Assembly (NCBI GenBank): GCA_963727955.1 | Contig: CAVSII010000003.1 | Coordinates: forward strand, 124,001 to 188,000 | Length of the DNA: 64,000 nucleotides | Origin: Bog-756 sp963727955 | GTDB lineage: Bacteria; Actinomycetota; Acidimicrobiia; Acidimicrobiales; RAAP-2 | Direction of reading: 5' to 3' | Shown: piece by piece, positions 43,865 to 52,483 of the stretch | Layout: every line of letters starts with the position of its first letter | How positions within the stretch are numbered: the stretch's first letter is position 1 | Notes under the pieces: model-generated | The model's database searches: none | Told to the model about the DNA's origin: nothing | What the model saw: only the letters and a program-made list of their open reading frames with translations | Position numbers and translations under genes: made by a program

Positions 43865-44464
43865 GTGGAACTGACCGAGGCGGTGCGTCGTCGGCACATG
43901 ACCCGCAACTTCAGTGGGAACCCGCTCCCCGACGGGGTGGTCGACCAGCTTCTGGCCGGGGCCCTTCGGGCGCCATCGGCCGGCAACAGCCAGGGGCGGG
44001 AGTTCGTGGTGTTGACCGGTCCCGACCAGACAAGGCGCTACTGGGATGCCGTCACCGACGAGGCCTGGCGGGCCGGCTCCCGCCGTTTTGCCGGCCTGTC
44101 CCGGGCCCCGGTCATAGTGCTGCCGTTCGCCGATCCCGAGGCCTACGCCGCTCGTTACCTCCAACCGGACAAGACCCGCCCGGGGGGCGGCGGCGTCGAC
44201 TGGGTGGTCCCCTTCTGGTGGGTGGACGCAGCCTTCGCCACCATGACCCTGCTGCTGGGGGCGGCCGACCGCGGACTGGGCGCCGCCTTCCTCGGTAACT
44301 TCCGGGGTGAAGAGGAACTGCTCACCGCCCTGGGCGCCCCCGGTCGCCTACGGTGGCTGGGGGCGGTCCTGCTGGGTGAGCCCATCACGCCGGACCCACC
44401 GTCGGCCTCGGCCGGACGGAAACGCCGGACACTCGAGGAGAGCGTGCACCGAGGTGCTTGGTAG
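43865..44464 (+). CDS. Nitroreductase family protein
   Basis: The 199-residue protein has the FMN-binding start VRRRHMTRNFSGNPLPDGVVDQLL, APSAGNSQGREFVVL (phosphate and ring contacts), a middle WWVDAAFATMTLLLGAADRGLGAAF helix and the C-terminal WLGAVLLGEP. This is the usual single-domain nitroreductase fold. It is related to the C-terminal domain of FbiB, so it is of interest given the stand-alone cofE, but the two are 17 kb apart and the link is speculative. The GTG start has a very strong ribosome-binding site (AGGAGGAGAAGGAG). Confidence 0.85.
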   Translation: MELTEAVRRRHMTRNFSGNPLPDGVVDQLLAGALRAPSAGNSQGREFVVLTGPDQTRRYWDAVTDEAWRAGSRRFAGLSRAPVIVLPFADPEAYAARYLQPDKTRPGGGGVDWVVPFWWVDAAFATMTLLLGAADRGLGAAFLGNFRGEEELLTALGAPGRLRWLGAVLLGEPITPDPPSASAGRKRRTLEESVHRGAW

Positions 44465-44468
44465 AACC

Positions 44469-44487
44469 TTGCAACCCCCAGTTGCAA
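44469..44487. repeat. Small perfect inverted repeat downstream of the nitroreductase gene
   Basis: TTGCAAC-CCCCA-GTTGCAA is a perfect 7-bp dyad with a 5-bp spacer, 4 nt after the nitroreductase stop. It resembles a TetR-type operator in shape, but no gene starts close by. A weak terminator role is equally possible. Confidence 0.4.
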
Positions 44488-44669
44488 GTTTCGGCCGCCT
44501 GTCGCATACTAGTCGTGGGCGGCGGAACCCACGAAGCCGATGGCCATGCGCTGGAGCCCGGTTGTCCGGTTCCTCCAGGCGTGGCACATCGGTGAGACCC
44601 CACCACCCTCCTGGCTCCACCGAGAGGGCGGCCTTTTGCTCAGACGGCGGCCTCGACCCATTGAGACGC

Positions 44670-45464
44670 TCACCGGCCTGATCGGCGACCCGCCTTCAGC
44701 CGCCAGCCGGGATCGATCTCGAAGAACTGATTGACGAGACCTTCGAGAGCCGCGCCGAACAGCGTCCACTCCTGCTCCGTGCCACCCGGACCGGTCGAAC
44801 GGACGATGGGCTTCATCATCGAATCGTCGATGCGGTCGCGCAAACCGAACCCCTGCGCCAGCGAATCGGCGGCGATAACGAAGTCGCGGAGCACGAACTC
44901 CTCGCGGAGTCGATACCCGAGGAACCTGATCATGGTGGTGTACACCGCTTCGATCCGGGCGGTGAAGGCGTCGTAGCCGGTACGGAGGGCCGCTTCGATC
45001 CTCTTGCGGTACTCGGGGCCTTCGCCGGAAATGGCCAGCGACCACACACCGATCAACAACGGCCAGTCGGTCGACTGGCGGAGCGCTCGGGCGTTGAGCT
45101 GGCCCGCCACCCGGCAGAGCTCGCGCAGCGAGGCCGACCGCGCCGCCGGGGTGCCAACATCGAATGCGGCCATGGCCGGCCTCGCCCCCGCGACGGCGTC
45201 ATCGATCTCCTGGTGGTTCTGACCGAGGGCGATGCTCACCAGCAGATCGGCTTGGAACTCTGCCTGGTTCTCCCACACCCGCTGAATGACCGATGCATTG
45301 GTCAGCCGGACGCCTGTTTCCTTCTCCACCCGGTCGAAGACCCGCTTGAAGGTGATGGCCTCGGCTCCTGTCCCCAGACCTTCGTCACGAAGGATGCTCT
45401 TTCCCGCATCCAGGAGCATCTGGCGGGTTTCCTCCCGGCTTCGCCGCCCGCGACTCGCACTCAC
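44670..45464 (-). CDS. TetR-like transcriptional regulator
   Basis: About 264 residues from the GTG at 45464 (VSASRGRRSREETRQMLLDAG), preceded by GGAGGGG. The N-terminal ~70 residues are a helix-turn-helix of TetR character. The usual ITxxxIA element is replaced by a longer ITFKRVFDRVEKETGVRLTNASVIQRVW stretch. The rest is all-helical, like TetR ligand domains (FTARIEAVYTTMIRFLGYRL). The length exceeds the usual 190-220 residues. Target genes and ligand are unknown; no gene is immediately divergent. Confidence 0.72.
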   Translation of the reverse strand: MSASRGRRSREETRQMLLDAGKSILRDEGLGTGAEAITFKRVFDRVEKETGVRLTNASVIQRVWENQAEFQADLLVSIALGQNHQEIDDAVAGARPAMAAFDVGTPAARSASLRELCRVAGQLNARALRQSTDWPLLIGVWSLAISGEGPEYRKRIEAALRTGYDAFTARIEAVYTTMIRFLGYRLREEFVLRDFVIAADSLAQGFGLRDRIDDSMMKPIVRSTGPGGTEQEWTLFGAALEGLVNQFFEIDPGWRLKAGRRSGR

Positions 45465-45803
45465 CGTGTTCAGTCCCCTCCGCATGGAACATACCGTTTC
45501 GGAGCCCTCTGCGCCCTATCTTCGACCACATCGCCGACATTTACAATGAGCGTCGTCCAAACGGCGGCAGAGGACGGCACGGTCGGAGCGGCGACACGGC
45601 GAGAATGTGACCGGCAAGGTCGTGGACAGGCCACAGGTAACGTGTGTGGTGTTCCGGCGTCACGACCGCTTTGGTGGATGACACCCCGTTCCCACCGAGG
45701 CAATCATGGTCACTCCCGCATCACCCCTCCGCTCGCCGCCAGGAGTCTGAAATGTTCATCTTTTGGCCCATGGAATGCGCTGGAAGCCTGCGGTCAATGC
45801 CGA
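45465..45803. other. Non-coding interval between the TetR gene and the acyltransferase remnant
   Basis: About 340 bp in which I see no supported gene on either strand. It should contain the promoter of the TetR gene. Confidence 0.4.
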
Positions 45804-45830
45804 TCAATGGGGCTCGTCCGACCTCTCAAC

Positions 45831-45888
45831 GGGTGCCGGGTCGGGTGCCGGGTCGGGTGCCGGGTCGGGTGCCGGGTCGGGTGCCGGG
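45831..45888. repeat. 12-bp tandem repeat, four full copies plus part
   Basis: GGGTGCCGGGTC is repeated head-to-tail from 45831, encoding a PAPD repeat in the cytosolic tail of the acyltransferase remnant. Confidence 0.9.
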
Positions 45889-46401
45889 CCTTCGGTCTTG
45901 CCGCGTGGCTGGGGCACGAGCCGCGGCTCGCGCTGAGCCAGCCACAGCCTGCCGCGGTAGCGAAATGGAGCTTCGACGAAGCGGTACGAAACGGCGGCAA
46001 CCAACGCAGTGGCCACGACAGCCAGTGGGGCGGCATAGTGCAAGGGGAGATGGGTAACCGAGGGAACGAGCAGCAGCATTGTCAGTCCGTACAGATAGAT
46101 TCCGTAGGAGCGCACACCGATCCATCGGGCGATGGGGCTGTCGAGCAACCTGGAGACGATTGATCCAGTGCTGAGGGTGCAGTGCAAGATCAGCACGGTT
46201 GCAGCGACGTCTACAACGATGGCCGCAGTGAGGTCAATGGCCCGGGACGACTCAATGAAGAGAGCCACGACAAACACACCGAGGCATCCGATCGCCACGC
46301 GGGTGTCGGCAAAGATCGTGCGAGGCGTCCGCTCGCCCCACCCTGGACCGACAAATGCCGCCCGCCAGTTAGCCCCTGGGCAAAAAGTTCCTAGAAATAC
46401 A

Positions 46402-46480
46402 GAACGGCCCCCCCCCCTCCAAAAAAAAAAAAACCCCCCCTCATCCTGCCCCTAAAAAAAAAGCCCTCCCCTTCCCCTCA
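46402..46480. other. Homopolymer stretch, probable assembly artefact
   Basis: Runs of C, A, C, A and C/T (for example C9, A12, C7, A9) follow one another inside what should be an acyltransferase coding region. The pattern is unlike any other part of this GC-rich window and no frame crosses it. It probably reflects low-quality read ends or a gap fill. Confidence 0.75.
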
Positions 46481-46972
46481 GGAGGGGCCGCGAGCTAGCC
46501 ACACGACGAGCGCAGGTGCCAAGCGGAAGAACCGCCGCCAGTAGAATGCCCTGAAGTTGACGTGACCCCGTTGGTCGAGCTCGCGTACAGAATGCCGGTA
46601 ATGAGGTAGGCCGAGAGGACGAAGAACACGTCGACTCCGAAAGCACCCCCGGGAAAGTACGCGGGTCATGTGGAGCAAGAACACTGCGCCGATGGCCAAG
46701 GCACGAATGCCATCCAAAGAGTCGAGACGCCGGTCCCCCACCTCGGACGTCGCCTTCGCCATTACCCCTGCTTTCACCGTTACGGTGCAAACCGCCCCAC
46801 CTCATAGGAGCATAACGGTCGACATGCGTTTTTCACAAAGATCGTCACGACGGGCGGGTTCCTTGATGCGGGCGCCGAGTTCTTCCGGACCCCCAGCTCA
46901 CTCGGCGAAGCCGGATGGCAGCCACAAGGCCGCTCTCGTCGGGTTCGGGGCGAGTCGGTCACCTTCGACTGA

Positions 46973-47134
46973 GGCAGCGCCTCCGGTGCGACGGTCGGGT
47001 CGACAACGGCCGGCACCTCCGACACCGGTACGGCGACGCTCACCGTGCCGAATGGTGCGGCGAAGGCGACCTACCCCGTCTATGCCGAAGGGAGTGACGG
47101 GACCACCGCCACGGCCTCGTTGAAGGGCAAGTAG
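46973..47134 (+). pseudogene. Remnant of a secreted Ig-like domain protein C-terminus
   Basis: The plus strand encodes ASGATVGSTTAGTSDTGTA, then TLTVPNGAAKATYPVYAEG and SLKGK followed by a stop. That is the shape of a bacterial Ig-like domain end. Immediately upstream, in frame, is a TGA after GESVTFD, and no start, signal peptide or upstream domain is visible before the acyltransferase region. The rest of the gene is missing or scrambled, possibly by the same assembly problem as at 46.4 kb. Confidence 0.4.
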
Positions 47135-47284
47135 GGCGGCCTCAGGCGACCTCGGGATAACCACACGGTTCCTTTGCCAAGGTAACCGGCAAGGTCGGAG
47201 GCAGGTGGGATCGTGAGGCTGTGGGGGAGATCCGACGTCCGACGGCCCGAGGGCCGGCGGCACCCCGTCACCCTGGAGGTCCCC

Positions 47285-47947
47285 GTGCACACCGCCACCA
47301 CCGTCCCCACTGACTCCGCCGTTACACGACCAAGTGTCATATCCGCTCGACACCGCCCGGTCCACACCCTGGTCGTCGAGGACCGGCTCCGTGTCGTCCC
47401 GTGGCTCGATCCGGTGGCCGACCGCCACGGCGTGCACCCGTGCTCGCGCTATGTCGAGCTGTATTGGCTAGGAATTATTGGCCCGTCGACCACGTGGCTG
47501 CTGCGGCGTCTGTCATACGGCTTGGAGGTCCACCCCGACGGCTTCGACCTCCACCTCACCGAGACCGCACTCTCTCTCGGCTTGGGCGGACGGATGGGCA
47601 AGAACTCCCCCTTCCGCCGCGCCCTCCAGCGCCTGTGCACCTTCGAGCTGGCTCGACCCTGGGGACCGGGGGGACTGGCCGTCCGGATCCACGTCCCCCC
47701 TCTCCCCCTCCGTCATCTGGGACGCCTCCCCGATTCACTGCAGGCCAGCCATCGTCGCTGGATGGTCGAGCACCAGCTCCCCGAGCCGGAACGGATGCGA
47801 CGACGGGCCCAGCGGCTGGCTTCGGGGCTGGCCTCGGCGGGAAAGGACCGGAGCGACATCGAACGTCAGCTGACCGACTGGCACTTCCACCCGGCGGTGG
47901 CCTATGCCGCAGCCCACAACGTCCCACCCTGCCCTCGGCCCGAGTGA
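47285..47947 (+). CDS. Conserved actinobacterial protein of unknown function
   Basis: About 220 residues from the GTG at 47285, which has GGAGG 5 nt upstream. Characteristic parts are SRYVELYWLGIIGPSTTWLLR, DGFDLHLTETALSLGLG, RMGKNSPFRRALQRLCTFEL and a C-terminal FHPAVAYAAAHN. I have seen this pattern in many actinobacterial genomes, always as a hypothetical protein. The middle part looks like a winged-helix fold, so a DNA- or replication-related role is conceivable but unproven. It has no membrane segments. Confidence 0.72.
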   Translation: MHTATTVPTDSAVTRPSVISARHRPVHTLVVEDRLRVVPWLDPVADRHGVHPCSRYVELYWLGIIGPSTTWLLRRLSYGLEVHPDGFDLHLTETALSLGLGGRMGKNSPFRRALQRLCTFELARPWGPGGLAVRIHVPPLPLRHLGRLPDSLQASHRRWMVEHQLPEPERMRRRAQRLASGLASAGKDRSDIERQLTDWHFHPAVAYAAAHNVPPCPRPE

Positions 47948-48000
47948 TCGGTCTGCTCGACAACACCGGGCCGGCCCAGACCCTCCCCTGTCGGCCGGTG

Positions 48001-48981
48001 CTAACCCTGTATGGCGAGCGGGGAGGTAGCCACGTTGGACAGCGGGAATCCGAGCAGCGTGGCCAGGTAGGTCACCGTGACAGTTTGCCGTCCGCTCACA
48101 CCGGGGGGGACGGTGAAAGAACCGGAGATCTGCGGCGGTGTGAGCACTGAGTTCTGATATACGGCCGGCGACACGGTGATGTCATTGGCCGCCGATACGG
48201 GAACGGACCCCTTGCCATCCGCCAATGTGACCAGGATGGTGGGCGGGGCGCTCGTACCCCCACCGAGGAGGGCTTCGAGCGCGTCCAAGGTGGCCACCCA
48301 CCAGTGCGTCTTGGCCTTGGGCTTGTCGCTGACCGACACCGTCCCCCCGACAGGGGCCTTACGGGTGCCGAGAGCCAGGGTCGGGGAAGGGGGGAACAGT
48401 GAGTCCCCTGCGTATTCGAGGACGGCGCTGGCCGCCCCGACTGGCGAATAGCTGGTGAGATCGATGGTGGCCAGGGCGCACCCGATGAGACCGTCGTTTA
48501 TCTCCGCTTTCGTCGGCGGGCAGACGGCGTTGGGGTCGGACGCCTGGGAGGTGGGCAGGGTGTAGTTCACATCGAGATCACCCGACAGGTCCGAGGTCAC
48601 GAAGGACAGAGCCGCCGGGTTTATCTCGGGCAGCGCGTTGAGGAGCGAGAGCAGACCCGAGAGCGAAGCGATGTTGCCGGTGAGCAGCGCTGACGCGTTG
48701 GGGTCGATGCCCAAGAGCATGCTGGTCTCCATCACCAGGTAGGGGTGCAAGGCCGGCAGGCCGGTGCAGTCCATGGTCACCTTCGTGCCGGCGGAGACCT
48801 TGGTGACGATGGGCAGCGTGCCCCCGTCGAACGTACACTGCGGTGTGGCGGTGGCGGTGGCGGCCCCCGCTGGTGACGAGACGCCCGAAGTGGCGGTGAC
48901 CACACCCAACGGCACCACCGACGCCAGCAAGGCGACGCCCACCCTTGCCAGACTCCGCCCGACCCTCGTGCGACCGACCAT
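48001..48981 (-). CDS. Secreted protein of unknown function
   Basis: About 326 residues from the ATG at 48981, preceded by GAGGGAGGG. A typical signal peptide (RVGRSLARVGVALLASVVPLGVVTA, ending near AGAATA) precedes an extracytoplasmic domain with two pairs of cysteines (QCTFDGG, MDCTGL, AVCPPTK, LIGCALATID). Later beta-rich stretches are TVSVSDKPKAKTHWWVATL and FTVPPGVSGRQTVTVTYLA. The TVPP-GVSGRQTVTV pattern recalls Ig-like envelope proteins. No membrane anchor follows. I do not recognise the family. It converges with the unknown gene ending at 47947. Confidence 0.7.
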   Translation of the reverse strand: MVGRTRVGRSLARVGVALLASVVPLGVVTATSGVSSPAGAATATATPQCTFDGGTLPIVTKVSAGTKVTMDCTGLPALHPYLVMETSMLLGIDPNASALLTGNIASLSGLLSLLNALPEINPAALSFVTSDLSGDLDVNYTLPTSQASDPNAVCPPTKAEINDGLIGCALATIDLTSYSPVGAASAVLEYAGDSLFPPSPTLALGTRKAPVGGTVSVSDKPKAKTHWWVATLDALEALLGGGTSAPPTILVTLADGKGSVPVSAANDITVSPAVYQNSVLTPPQISGSFTVPPGVSGRQTVTVTYLATLLGFPLSNVATSPLAIQG

Positions 48982-49137
48982 CGTGTTCCCTCCCTCGTCA
49001 GCCTGCACCGGGACACGTGTTCGTGTCCTCGTCGGCAAACCCGGGGACTCTACCCGGCGTGGCCCCGAAGCAAACCTGCTGCGCCTGGGCCCCCATTCCC
49101 GCTCGGCACCCGAGCTCCCGTCGCAGCCGTCACCGGG

Positions 49138-50127
49138 TCAGCCCGGGTCGTCCTCATGACCGGCCGGGGTGAGCCCCCAGTAGGCCCCGCTCGGTTCGAT
49201 CTCGCCGGTGACCACCTTGTCGATCACGGCGCAGATGGGAAGGTCGAGCCGCAACCGCTCGGCCAGCTCGAGAGCGACCGTTGCCGTCTTGACCCCTTCG
49301 GCCACCATGTGCATGTCGGCCAGGATGTCCTCGAGTCGGCGACCCTGGCCCAGCTGCTGGCCCACGGCCCGGTTGCGGCTGTGGGGGCTCATGCAGGTGG
49401 CGATGAGATCCCCCATGCCGGCCAATCCTGCGAAGGTGACCGGCTGCGCCCCCATGGCCACACCGAGCCGGGTCAGCTCGGCCAGACCCCGCGACATGAC
49501 GGCGGCCCGGGTGTTGTCTCCCACCCCCAACCCCTCGCCGATGCCGGCGGCGATGGCGATCACATTCTTGAGGGCGCCACCCATCTCGCATCCGGTCACG
49601 TCGTCGTTGATGTAAACCCGGAAGACCCCGCGGGTGAAGACCTTCTGGATGGCCCCGGCCACCTCCAGGTCCTCGGTGGCCACCACGGCGGCGGCCGCCT
49701 TCCCCTCCATGATCTCGTGGGCAATGTTGGGCCCGGTGAGGGCGGCCACCGGGTGGCCCGGGGCCACCTCTTTGATCACTTCGGTCATCCGTAGGTGGGT
49801 GCCCTTCTCGAGGCCTTTGGACAGACTGACCACCGGGATCCACGGGCGCATGCAGGTGGCCGCCTGCTGGACCACGGCCCGGAACCCCGAGGTGGGCACG
49901 CCCACCACCACCAGGTCGGCTCGGCAGGTGGCCTCCTCCAGATCGGCGGTGGCCGAGAGCTCGACAGGCAATCGGAAACCGGGGAGGTAGGGCTGGTTGG
50001 CGTGCTCGGTATTGACCGCCTTGGCCACATCGGGGTCGCGTGCCCACAACACGGTGTCGTGGCGGGGGGCAACCAGCGAGGCGACCGTGGTCCCCCACGA
50101 GCCGGCCCCCAGGACGGCGATCCTCAC
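49138..50127 (-). CDS. gpsA: Glycerol-3-phosphate dehydrogenase [NAD(P)+]
   Basis: 329 residues: RIAVLGAGSWGTTVA (NAD site), VGVPTSGFRAVV, SLSKGLEKGT, LTGPNIAHEI, then the catalytic lysine in EMGGALKNVIAIAAGIGEG and the C-terminal SRNRAVGQQLGQGRRLEDIL. It reduces dihydroxyacetone phosphate to glycerol-3-phosphate for phospholipid synthesis. The start is GTG at 50127. The pepA stop is 84 nt upstream, so it may be part of the same minus-strand run (adenosyltransferase, pepA, gpsA). Confidence 0.95.
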   Translation of the reverse strand: MRIAVLGAGSWGTTVASLVAPRHDTVLWARDPDVAKAVNTEHANQPYLPGFRLPVELSATADLEEATCRADLVVVGVPTSGFRAVVQQAATCMRPWIPVVSLSKGLEKGTHLRMTEVIKEVAPGHPVAALTGPNIAHEIMEGKAAAAVVATEDLEVAGAIQKVFTRGVFRVYINDDVTGCEMGGALKNVIAIAAGIGEGLGVGDNTRAAVMSRGLAELTRLGVAMGAQPVTFAGLAGMGDLIATCMSPHSRNRAVGQQLGQGRRLEDILADMHMVAEGVKTATVALELAERLRLDLPICAVIDKVVTGEIEPSGAYWGLTPAGHEDDPG

Positions 50128-50211
50128 ACGACGAACGTACCGCAGGACGCCCGGTCACGACGGGAGAAGGTCACAGCGGGGAAAGGGCCAAGCGGTCTGG
50201 CTCTCCGACCG

Positions 50212-51778
50212 TCAGTCACCACCGGTGCCGATGGCGGCCAACGTGGAGGCGAACGACTCCGAGGTGGCCAGGGCGACCAGGATGCGGACACCGAAGCCGG
50301 TTCCGCCCTTGGTCTGGTAGCGGGTGTTCTCGTCCGAGCGGCTCGGCCCGGCGATGTCCAGGTGGGCCCAGGGCACGTCGGCCACGAACTCGCGCAGGAG
50401 CATGGCGGCGGCGATGCTGCCCGCCTCGCCGGCGCGGCCCATGTTGCGCATGTCAGCCACGTCCGAGTCGATGTGCGACCGATAGTCGTCGGGCAAGGGG
50501 AGCGGCCAGAGCGGTTCCCCGGCCCGTTGGCCCGCCGCCCGCACCGCCCCGATGAGGGTTTCGTCGTTCCCGAAGAGACCTGCGATCTCCTTGCCCAGGG
50601 CCACGATGGCCGCGCCGGTGAGGGTGGCCAGGTCGATGATGGCATCGGGTCGGGCCTCGGTGGCCAGTGTCAATCCGTCCGCCAGGACCAGGCGACCCTC
50701 GGCATCGGTGTTGAGCACCTCGATGGTCTTCCCGTTGCGGGTGACGAGAACGTCCCCCGGTTTGGTGGCCGACCCACTCGGCATGTTCTCGGTGAGCGGG
50801 GCGATAGCGGTGATGCGGATCCGGGCACCCAGAGCAGCTGCCGCGTCGAAGGCGCAGAAGACGGCGGCCGCCCCACCCATGTCGGTCTTCATGGTCTCCA
50901 TGCCGGACGCCGTTTTGAGTGAGAGCCCCCCCGAGTCGAAGGTGATGCCCTTCCCCACCAGAGCCAGGTGGGGTACCCGGCCGTCGATCTCGATGGGGTC
51001 GACCGGTCGGTACTCGGCCCACAGGAGACGGGGCTCCTGGGTCGAGCCACGGGCCACGCCCAAAAGCCCGCCGAGTCGTTCGACCACGATGCGCGACTGG
51101 TCCCAGACCTCGACGCTGACGTCGTCGCGCCCAGCGAACCGGTCGACGAAGACCGAGGCGAATTTCTCGGGGGTGAGCGAGCTGGGTGGCTGGTTGACCA
51201 GATCACGGGCCAGGGCCACCGAAGCAGCCAGCCGGGCACCTCGGGCCACTCCGGACGCCGCCACAGGGGCGTCCTCGGGGTGGGCCACGACGACGGTGAG
51301 AGCCTGGAGGCTCTCGGGATGTTCGCCGGTGCGGTAGGTCTCGTACCGGTAGGAGGCGAGCAGTGCCCCTTCGGCGACGGCGGCCGCCGACAACTCGGCG
51401 GCCAGCGGGGTAGCGGGAACCAGGAAAGCGGCGGCCCCACTCCCGGTCACCCGGACGAAGGCAGCCGCTGCTCGACGCAGCGACTCGAGTCCGCTGTCAC
51501 CGTCCAGCGGCGGCGTCGCCCACTCCCACCAGCACGATGTCGGCGCCGTCGGCGCTCCCGGGCGCACCGGTCCGGTAGTACAGGGTCTGGCCGACCTTGC
51601 CGCTGAACCGGTGACGGGCGCACCACGCCTGATCCAGTTGGCCTGGAAACGAGGCCAGGCCGGGGACACCGCCCACCGGGGCAGCCACTACCGGTCCCCC
51701 CTCGCTCGTGGCCACGGGCACGCCCACCGCGGACAGGTCCGACCCGAGCGAACCGGCATCACCGGCTTCGACGATCAT
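50212..51778 (-). CDS. pepA: Leucyl aminopeptidase (M17); frameshifted as read
   Basis: About 521 residues after removing one base. The C-terminal catalytic domain is clear: LVGKGITFDSGGLSLK, MKTDMGGAAAVFCAFDAAA and NTDAEGRLVLADGL supply the two-zinc ligands and catalytic lysine/arginine; DIAGPSRSDENTRYQTKGGTG closes it. The N-terminal domain (MIVEAGDAGSLGSDLSAVG to DIVLVGVGDAA) lies in another frame. An extra base near 51508 causes the break, and the joined product reads naturally into LDGDSGLESLRRAAA. The ATG at 51778 overlaps the upstream adenosyltransferase stop as ATGA. The enzyme removes N-terminal amino acids in the cytosol. Confidence 0.88.
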
Positions 51779-52389
51779 GGCTGCACTCCCTCTACTTCTA
51801 CCGCCTCTACTTCTACCGTGCCGCCTTTTTCGGCCCCGCCCTTTGATCGACGAGCCAGCGGGTGGCTGTCCCCCTCGGCGGCACGGGCCATGGCCCACAG
51901 CAGATCCGAGAGCCGGTTGAGGTACCGGCCCACCTCGGATCCTTCGACGGGGAAGGAGACCACCAGACGCTCGGCCCGCCGGACGATGGTGCGGGCCAGG
52001 TCCAAAGCGGCCGACATCCGGTTGGTGCCGGGCACCACGAAGTCGGTGGGCATGTCGATGTGGGCGATGAAGTCGTCGATGCGCTCCTCCAGGGCGTCGA
52101 CCATGGCCGCGGTGACCAGCGTCTCACCCGGCTTGAGCTTGGACCGCCGTTCGGGCGACGTGGCCACTTCGGCCATGAGCACGTAGAGCTCCTTCTCCAG
52201 CCCGGTGAGGAGATCATCCATGGCCGAGCCGGGGTCGGCCTCGGCCCGGGCCAGGCCCAGGGCCGCCTGGGCCTCGTCCACGGTGCCGTTGATCTGGATA
52301 CCGGCTGAATCCTTTTTGACCCTGCCTCCGTAGAGGAGTCCGGTGGTGCCGTCGTCGCCGGTCTTGGTATAGATCCTCGCTGTGGCCAC
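51775..52389 (-). CDS. Cob(I)alamin adenosyltransferase, PduO type
   Basis: About 204 residues from the GTG at 52389 (VATARIYTKTGDDGTTGLLYGG). The TKTGDDGTTGL loop and the C-terminal NRMSAALDLARTIVRRAERLVV helix with GRYLNRLSDLLWAMAR identify the PduO/MMAB type. This enzyme makes adenosylcobalamin from ATP and cob(I)alamin. Adenosylcobalamin is the cofactor of the mutase encoded 10 kb upstream. The last ~25 residues are an EV-rich repeat tail (TVEVEAVEVEG). It is divergent from metH, another B12 enzyme, with a 94-bp gap. Confidence 0.92.
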   Translation of the reverse strand: MATARIYTKTGDDGTTGLLYGGRVKKDSAGIQINGTVDEAQAALGLARAEADPGSAMDDLLTGLEKELYVLMAEVATSPERRSKLKPGETLVTAAMVDALEERIDDFIAHIDMPTDFVVPGTNRMSAALDLARTIVRRAERLVVSFPVEGSEVGRYLNRLSDLLWAMARAAEGDSHPLARRSKGGAEKGGTVEVEAVEVEGVQP

Positions 52390-52483
52390 CGGGCTGATGC
52401 TAAACGACGTCGGGGTCGTTGCCGGCGTGGCGGTGGACGCCGGTGGTGGCGCCTGCACGTCCCACCGGTAGCCTTGAAGGGTT

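Larger units (their letters stand above)
45804..46777 (-). pseudogene. Acyltransferase-3 (OafA/YrhL-type) gene, disrupted and partly missing
   Basis: The N-terminal part reads RLDSLDGIRALAIGAVFLLHMTRV, the classic acyltransferase-3 first helix with its histidine. The frame then shifts twice: an extra base near 46657 gives FPGGAFGVDVFFVLSAYLI in another frame, and a missing base near 46586 returns to HVNFRAFYWRRFFRLAPAL. About 80 bp of homopolymers follow (46402-46480). The C-terminal part resumes at ANWRAAFVGPGWGERTPR and continues through IARWIGVRSYGIYLYGL to a PAPD-repeat tail. Intact family members have about 360-400 residues and ten helices; some 60-100 residues of the middle are missing. 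It looks like a poorly assembled real gene rather than ancient decay. The family O-acylates surface sugars. Confidence 0.75.

Noticed and set aside
44465..44669. Short frames in the gap between the nitroreductase and TetR genes
   Set aside because: Neither strand gives a frame with a plausible start, composition or motif; only a small inverted repeat is notable.
52390..52483. Cobalamin riboswitch between the adenosyltransferase and metH
   Set aside because: Only 94 bp are available and I could not see a B12-box or the expected pairing. A covariance search would settle it.
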